From an uncultured SAR116 cluster alpha proteobacterium (lineage in GTDB: Bacteria > Pseudomonadota > Alphaproteobacteria > Puniceispirillales > Marisalimonadaceae), in assembly GCA_902625215.1 (NCBI GenBank), contig CACOAO010000006.1, positions 1-64,000 of the forward strand: a DNA stretch of 64,000 nt. Reading direction: 5' to 3'. The translations under genes and the position numbers were made by a program. Under the pieces are notes generated by a model. The model was not told where the DNA came from and did not search any database. It saw only the letters and a list, made by a program, of their open reading frames with translations. Position 1 is the stretch's first letter. The number at the start of each line of letters is the position of its first letter. Shown piece after piece: positions 58,646 through 64,000 of the stretch.

Positions 58646-59729
58646 TTTTAATATTTTTATTAATTATCGGCATAACCTTTTCACTCGTTAGTTCCATTGA
58701 TTTCTTTGCCAATTCTACATCAGCCCAATCATGACCAGCGTATAATAAAGTCCCAAAATCACCTACTTCTTCTCTAAACTCTAAAATTTTATCAGCAACC
58801 TCTTCTGATGTGCCACAAAAAATCAATTTATTACAAATATCATCAAGTTTAACATCGGCATCTGCAATATTTTGATCTTCTTTAAATAAATTAGCTTTAC
58901 CATGCTTTAAAAACTTTGCGAGTAGTTGTTTATAATAAAACACATATGGACTTTGATTTCCTAACGCATATTCTTTAGCTTTTTTTCTGTCTTCACACAC
59001 AAAAATGGATTTTGCAATTCTCCAATTTTGAGCACATGGTTCAAGCCCACCTTCGATACAACCCTTTACATAATTTGGCCAATGAGTTTTTACCCATTTA
59101 GGTAATAAAAAGTTAGCAGAAATAGGGTGCCATCCTCTTGCAGCAGCTGAAATCAAGCCTTTAGAAAAAGGTGCAACAACAGTGCAAACTATTGGTGGAT
59201 GTGGTTTCTGCAGTGGTTTTCGCATAATACCTTGCCCAAGTTCTTTTATCTCTGTGCGTTCAGTTGATACTGTCCAATATTTTCCTTTTAAATTGTAGGG
59301 AGATTCTTTTTTCCAAATATCCAACACCATATCTATGCATTCTACAAACATTGCGTTTCTGTCTTTATCCAGATTACCAAAGACCTCAGCATCAGAGGCA
59401 AGTCCTCCAGGGCTTATGCCAAAGTTAAATCTACCATCAAGCATATGATCTAACATTGCTATTTGTCCTGCTATCGCAGCAGGATGAGAATTTGGCATGT
59501 TAACAGTTCCTGTGCCAAGTCTAATTTGTTTTGTTTCTGCTACCAGCGATGCTATGAAAAGGGTGCTTGATGTAATATTTTCAGCCACATCTGTAACATG
59601 TTCACCACAATAGGCTTCAGAATACCCAAGTTTGTCTGCTAAAAGAAATGCTTGCCGATCCTCTGACAAGGTTTTTTTGTAGTCTTTGTCTAGAGGATGA
59701 ATAGGCATAGTAAAAAAGCCAATTTTCAT
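58632..59729 (-). CDS. LLM class flavin-dependent oxidoreductase (luciferase-like monooxygenase)
   Basis: 'GFFTMPIHP', 'AYCGEHVTD', 'IRLGTGTVNMPNSHPAAIAGQIAMLDHMLDGRFNFGISPG'. Confidence 0.92.
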   Translation of the reverse strand: MKIGFFTMPIHPLDKDYKKTLSEDRQAFLLADKLGYSEAYCGEHVTDVAENITSSTLFIASLVAETKQIRLGTGTVNMPNSHPAAIAGQIAMLDHMLDGRFNFGISPGGLASDAEVFGNLDKDRNAMFVECIDMVLDIWKKESPYNLKGKYWTVSTERTEIKELGQGIMRKPLQKPHPPIVCTVVAPFSKGLISAAARGWHPISANFLLPKWVKTHWPNYVKGCIEGGLEPCAQNWRIAKSIFVCEDRKKAKEYALGNQSPYVFYYKQLLAKFLKHGKANLFKEDQNIADADVKLDDICNKLIFCGTSEEVADKILEFREEVGDFGTLLYAGHDWADVELAKKSMELTSEKVMPIINKNIKIAAE

Positions 59730-59825
59730 TATGAGCCAACCTAAAAAAAATTTTACAAATAACTATCTATAAATCAATAATGTATGTTATTTAAAAATCA
59801 AAACTTCTTCAATCGAAAAATAAAT

Positions 59826-60296
59826 ATGAATAAAGACAAAGAAATAGAAGCTTTTAAGACAGCTTTGAGTAAATTTTTAACTGGTATTACAGTTGTTACT
59901 GTGATTGATGATGTTGGTGATCCTATAGGCATGACAGTTAATAGTTTTAGCTCGGTATCTCTTGACCCACCTCTTGTACTTTGGAGTATTGATAAGAAAC
60001 AACCAAGTTACAATTTTTATAAAAAATCTAATGGGTATGTAGTAAATATCTTGTCTAAAAATCAATTGGAATTGTGTAATTTATTTTCTTCTCAAACTAA
60101 AGATAAATTCAAAAATATTAATTGGCAACGAAGTGCAAATGGGTTTCCATTAATTAAAGATTGTTTGGCTTGGTTTGATTGCGTCAAGTGGGAAGATTAT
60201 CCAGGAGGTGACCATCAAATTTTAGTGGGTAAAGTTACTTCTTTTAAATTTTCTAATTTAGAACCTTTAGCATTTTGGAATAGTAAAATTTCTTGA
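59826..60296 (+). CDS. Flavin reductase family protein
   Basis: 'FLTGITVVTVIDDVGDPIGMTVNSFSSVSLDPPLVLWSI', 'GDHQILVGKV'; start at ATG 59826 (track 59784). Confidence 0.9.
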   Translation: MNKDKEIEAFKTALSKFLTGITVVTVIDDVGDPIGMTVNSFSSVSLDPPLVLWSIDKKQPSYNFYKKSNGYVVNILSKNQLELCNLFSSQTKDKFKNINWQRSANGFPLIKDCLAWFDCVKWEDYPGGDHQILVGKVTSFKFSNLEPLAFWNSKIS

Positions 60297-60355
60297 TTGA
60301 AATGTTTAAGAAAATTTATAGGATCAAAATATAATTTTAAATAAATGAGGTATAG

Positions 60356-61663
60356 ATGGCAAAGTGGTTAAAAAACGGTAAATCAGAAAATGAAATTATA
60401 GAAGCTGATGCCGAAGTAAAAAAAACAGTTGAGAAAATTTTACTGGATGTGGCTAAAAGAGGTGATAATGCAGTTAGAGAATTGTCCAAAAAATTTGATA
60501 ACTATGAACCAGAAAATTTTATTTTAACTCCCAAAGAAATTGAAATTGCAATTAGTAAAGTATCTAAAAGGGATATTGATGATATAAAATTTGCACAAGA
60601 TCAAGTAAGAAATTTTGCAAAAAAACAACTTGAATGTATTAAAGATCTTGAGGTTGAAACTCTTCCTGGAGTTGTTTTAGGTCATAAAAATATACCAATG
60701 AACGCGGTTGGCTGTTATGTGCCTGGGGGGAAATATCCTATGGTCGCATCAGCGCATATGTCGGTTTTAACAGCAAAGGTTGCTGGTGTAAAAGAAATTA
60801 CAGCATCAGCTCCCCCACAAGATGGCAATCCTCATCCAGCTATAGTAGCTGCAATGCACATGGGAGGAGCCGATAAGATTTTATGTCTTGGCGGTATACA
60901 GGCTGTTGCCGCAATGGCAATTGGAACTGAGACAATTAATGGTGTTGACATGTTAGTTGGGCCAGGGAATATGTTTGTAGCGGAGGCTAAGCGTCAGTTA
61001 TTTGGAAGGGTTGGAATTGATTTATTTGCAGGGCCTACTGAAACTCTTATAATTGCTGACAAGTCATCTGACCCAGAAATTTGTGCTATAGATCTTCTCG
61101 GGCAAGCGGAACATGGGCCAACCAGCCCTGCAATTTTATTAACTGATTCAGAAAAACTAGCCATAGAAACAATTAAAGAAGTTGACAGACAGTTAGAAAC
61201 TCTCCCAACTGCAGGAATTGCCAAAACTTCATGGAAAGAATATGGACAAGTTATAGTTTGTGACAATATTGATGAAATGGTAGAAGTTGCAGACAAATTA
61301 GCTTTTGAACATGTGCAAGTAATGACAGAAGATCCTGATTATTTTCATAATAATATGACTAATTACGGAGCTCTATTTCTTGGGTCAAGAACCAATGTTG
61401 CTTTTGGAGATAAAGTAATAGGTACTAACCACACTCTTCCAACTAAAACAGCTGCGAGATATACGGGTGGTCTATGGGTTGGAAAATTCTTAAAGACTTG
61501 TACATATCAAAAAGTGTTAACTGATGAAGCATCAGCACTAATTGGAGAATATTGTTCAAGACTATGCGCCTTGGAAGGATTTGCTGGTCATGGCGAACAA
61601 GCTAATGTTAGAGTTAGAAGGTATGGTGGAAGAAATATTGAGCCTTATGCGGCTGCAGAATAG
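60356..61663 (+). CDS. Histidinol-dehydrogenase-superfamily enzyme, HpsN-like (sulfopropanediol 3-dehydrogenase candidate)
   Basis: '[35 protein letters not shown]', '[14 protein letters not shown]', '[28 protein letters not shown]', '[15 protein letters not shown]' resemble the HpsN-type subgroup. Confidence 0.8.
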   Translation: MAKWLKNGKSENEIIEADAEVKKTVEKILLDVAKRGDNAVRELSKKFDNYEPENFILTPKEIEIAISKVSKRDIDDIKFAQDQVRNFAKKQLECIKDLEVETLPGVVLGHKNIPMNAVGCYVPGGKYPMVASAHMSVLTAKVAGVKEITASAPPQDGNPHPAIVAAMHMGGADKILCLGGIQAVAAMAIGTETINGVDMLVGPGNMFVAEAKRQLFGRVGIDLFAGPTETLIIADKSSDPEICAIDLLGQAEHGPTSPAILLTDSEKLAIETIKEVDRQLETLPTAGIAKTSWKEYGQVIVCDNIDEMVEVADKLAFEHVQVMTEDPDYFHNNMTNYGALFLGSRTNVAFGDKVIGTNHTLPTKTAARYTGGLWVGKFLKTCTYQKVLTDEASALIGEYCSRLCALEGFAGHGEQANVRVRRYGGRNIEPYAAAE

Positions 61664-61671
61664 GAGATCTC

Positions 61672-62436
61672 ATGAATTATCCAAAATTGCCTAGTTTCAG
61701 ACTGGATGGAAAAAAAGCTTTAGTAACTGGTGCTGGTCGAGGAATTGGAATGGGTGCTTCAATTGCTCTAGCTGAATCTGGCGCAAATGTAACTTTAGTT
61801 TCCAGAACAGAAAAAGAGTTGAAAAATTTGACTGACCATATTAATAGTCATGGTTATAAAGCTTCTTATGAAGTATTAGACGTTAATGCAGAAGATGACG
61901 TAGCAAGTTTTATAGATAAATCTGACCCTTTTGATATACTTATAAATAATGCTGGCACTAACAGACCAGCAAAACTTGTAGACACAAAAATAGATGATTT
62001 TGATTATGTAATGTCATTAAATGTTCGGTCAGTCATCAATCTAACAAAATTAGTAGTTAGAAAAATGTTAGATAGTAATTTAAAAGGATCTATAATCAAT
62101 GTTTCATCACAGATGGGTCATGTAGGAGGGCCTAATAGGACAACTTACTGCTCCAGTAAGTTTGCCATTGAAGGTTTTACAAAATCATTAGCAATTGAAT
62201 TAGGGCCGGAGGGCATAAGGGTAAATGCAATCTGTCCTACCTTTATCCAAACTCCGATGACAGAACCATTTTTAAAAGACGAGGAATTCAAAAAAACAAC
62301 TATTGGAATGATACCAATTGGAAGATTAGGTGAGGTAACAGACTTGATGGGTCCGTTTGTTTTTTTAGCCTCTGATGCTTCATCTTTAATGACGGGTTCA
62401 AGTATACTTGTTGATGGTGGCTGGACTGCTAGATAA
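61672..62436 (+). CDS. SDR family oxidoreductase
   Basis: VTGAGRGIGMG, NNAGTNRP, YCSSKFAIEG, MTGSSILVDGGW. Confidence 0.94.
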   Translation: MNYPKLPSFRLDGKKALVTGAGRGIGMGASIALAESGANVTLVSRTEKELKNLTDHINSHGYKASYEVLDVNAEDDVASFIDKSDPFDILINNAGTNRPAKLVDTKIDDFDYVMSLNVRSVINLTKLVVRKMLDSNLKGSIINVSSQMGHVGGPNRTTYCSSKFAIEGFTKSLAIELGPEGIRVNAICPTFIQTPMTEPFLKDEEFKKTTIGMIPIGRLGEVTDLMGPFVFLASDASSLMTGSSILVDGGWTAR

Positions 62437-62555
62437 ATAAAAAGTAAATATCAATTATAAATAATGTTTATAAATAACAATTATATATATAAAATTTATT
62501 AATTAATAAATTAATATAATTTATTTATCATAAAAATTATCAAGGAACCGTACAA

Positions 62556-64000
62556 ATGACCAAAAAAAAATCAGGTATGTACAAGAACTTAACTAACTAT
62601 GGAGATAGTGAGTTTTCAATTTTTTTGCGTAAGGCATTCATAAAAGGAATGGGTTACTCAGAAGAGATGCTTAATAAACCTATCATTGGAATAACTAATA
62701 CTTACAGTGACTATAATCCATGTCACGGAAATGTACCTGATTTAATAAAAAGTGTGAAGGCTGGTATTTTATCTTCAGGTGCAATACCGCTAGAATTTCC
62801 TACAATAAGCATTCATGAATCTTTCGCCTATCCAACATCTATGTATTTAAGAAATTTAATGTCAATTGACACAGAAGAAATGATTAAAGCTCAACCAATG
62901 GATGCATGTGTTTTAATCGGTGGTTGTGATAAAACTGTACCAGCTCAATTAATGGGCGCATTTAGTGCAAACATTCCCTCTATACAACTAGTTACTGGGC
63001 CAATGCTTACTGGCTCACATAGAGGAGAAAGAGTAGGGGCTTGTACTGATTGTAGGGGTTATTGGGCAAAATATAGAGCAGAAGAAATTGATCTTGCTGA
63101 AATTAATGAAGTTAACAATCAGTTGGTACCCACTGTAGGAACTTGTGGTGTAATGGGTACTGCAAGTACAATGGCATTAATTACAGAAGCTCTTGGTATG
63201 ATGATATCTAATGGGGCATCAGCTCCCGCTGTCTCTGCAGAAAGAAGAAGAATAGCCGAAGAGACTGGGAAAGTGGCGGTTGAAATTGCCAAAAAATCTT
63301 TTAATCCAAAAAATTTCTTAACTATGAAAAATTTTAAAAATGCATTGACTGTTTTGTCTGCAATTGGTGGGTCAACAAACGGAATAGTTCATTTAACAGC
63401 TATGGCTGGTAGATTAGGAATAGATATTGATCTAAATGAATTTGATAAAATGACAAAAGATACACCTATGATTGTTGACTTAAAACCATCTGGATCTGGT
63501 TATATGGAAGATCTTTTTAAATCAGGAGGACTTCCAAGAATTTTAAATGAATTAAAAGACTATCTTTGTTTAGATGCCATTACAATTACAGGAAAAACTA
63601 TTCAAGAAATTATTGAAAAGCACAACTATGATTGGAAACAGGAAATAATTAGAAAAGTAGAAAATCCTATTTTTGATAAGGGTAGTATTGCAGTGTTAAA
63701 AGGAAATCTTGCCCCAGGATCAGCTATAATTAAGCAATCAGCAGCGAGCAAAAATTTGTTAACTCATGAGGGTGTTGTTGAGGTATTTGAAAATCTTGAA
63801 GATTTAGCCAATAGAATTGATAGTGATGATTTAAATGTTACTAAGGACAGTGTTCTACTTCTAAAAAATATTGGCCCTATAGGCGCTCCAGGAATGCCAG
63901 AGGCAGGATTAATACCTATACCTAAAAAGTTAGCCAAGCAAGGCGTTAAGGATATGGTGAGGATTTCTGATGGTAGAATGAGTGGTACTGCAGCTGGAAC
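62556..64000 (+). CDS. IlvD/Edd family dehydratase (3' truncated by window edge)
   Basis: Continuous open frame from ATG 62556 to window end: MTKKKSGMYKNLTNYGDSEF..., 'SDYNPCHGN', 'LIGGCDKTVPAQLMGA', 'VGTCGVMGTASTMALITEALGM', 'SDGRMSGTAAG'; absent from the ORF track because it has no stop. Confidence 0.92.
   Translation, partial: MTKKKSGMYKNLTNYGDSEFSIFLRKAFIKGMGYSEEMLNKPIIGITNTYSDYNPCHGNVPDLIKSVKAGILSSGAIPLEFPTISIHESFAYPTSMYLRNLMSIDTEEMIKAQPMDACVLIGGCDKTVPAQLMGAFSANIPSIQLVTGPMLTGSHRGERVGACTDCRGYWAKYRAEEIDLAEINEVNNQLVPTVGTCGVMGTASTMALITEALGMMISNGASAPAVSAERRRIAEETGKVAVEIAKKSFNPKNFLTMKNFKNALTVLSAIGGSTNGIVHLTAMAGRLGIDIDLNEFDKMTKDTPMIVDLKPSGSGYMEDLFKSGGLPRILNELKDYLCLDAITITGKTIQEIIEKHNYDWKQEIIRKVENPIFDKGSIAVLKGNLAPGSAIIKQSAASKNLLTHEGVVEVFENLEDLANRIDSDDLNVTKDSVLLLKNIGPIGAPGMPEAGLIPIPKKLAKQGVKDMVRISDGRMSGTAAG

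Noticed and set aside
57830-60296. Rut pyrimidine-degradation operon (RutA/RutD/RutF analogy)
   Set aside because: The LLM protein and hydrolase do not show Rut-specific features I could recognise, the hydrolase looks enol-lactonase-like, and no RutB, RutC or RutG is adjacent.
60994-61296. Antisense 100-aa ORF inside the HpsN-like gene
   Set aside because: No start-site or domain support; sense CDS is intact.
60356-61663. Histidine-biosynthesis HisD
   Set aside because: No other his genes nearby, operon partners are SDR and IlvD/Edd, and sequence features resemble HpsN-type paralogues.
1-64000. CRISPR array, prophage, transposon or tRNA-bounded island
   Set aside because: No spaced direct repeats, integrase/transposase ORFs, terminal inverted repeats or tRNA-like T-loops were found on reading.

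Overview
AT-rich, gene-dense 64 kb window, probably from a streamlined marine alphaproteobacterium (inferred from gene content and composition; no 16S rRNA present). I see no rRNA, tRNA, CRISPR array, phage or transposase. Content is mostly catabolism and transport. (i) 3.3-11.8 kb: sugar-type ABC transporter with a HAD-like protein lacking its catalytic Asp, a triple SnoaL-like protein, a bicupin and a MetE-C-like methyltransferase. (ii) 12.6-14.5 kb: ExaC-like aldehyde dehydrogenase plus DUF779. (iii) 15-25 kb: SDR, MaoC, GST, ABC-2 exporter, sirtuin-like, thioesterase, MR/MLE and Baeyer-Villiger-type monooxygenase genes. (iv) hsp20 with a ROSE-like RNA thermometer in its leader. (v) TAXI-TRAP transporter. 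(vi) Pot-type ABC transporter near PuuE-like, amidase, TenA and PuuD-N-like genes. (vii) D-aminoacylase, mmsA, CMD and amidase genes. (viii) apt broken by an apparent 2-bp frameshift, and sodB. (ix) arsJ-gapdh divergent from phoR-pit-phoB, where PhoR has no transmembrane segment. (x) LLM monooxygenase and flavin reductase. (xi) HpsN/HisD-like, SDR and IlvD/Edd genes running off the right edge. The best leads are the candidate catabolic system at 3.3-11.8 kb, the ROSE-like thermometer, the HpsN-like/IlvD cluster, the Pho/arsenate module and the frameshifted apt. All family assignments come from motif reading; no database search was run.
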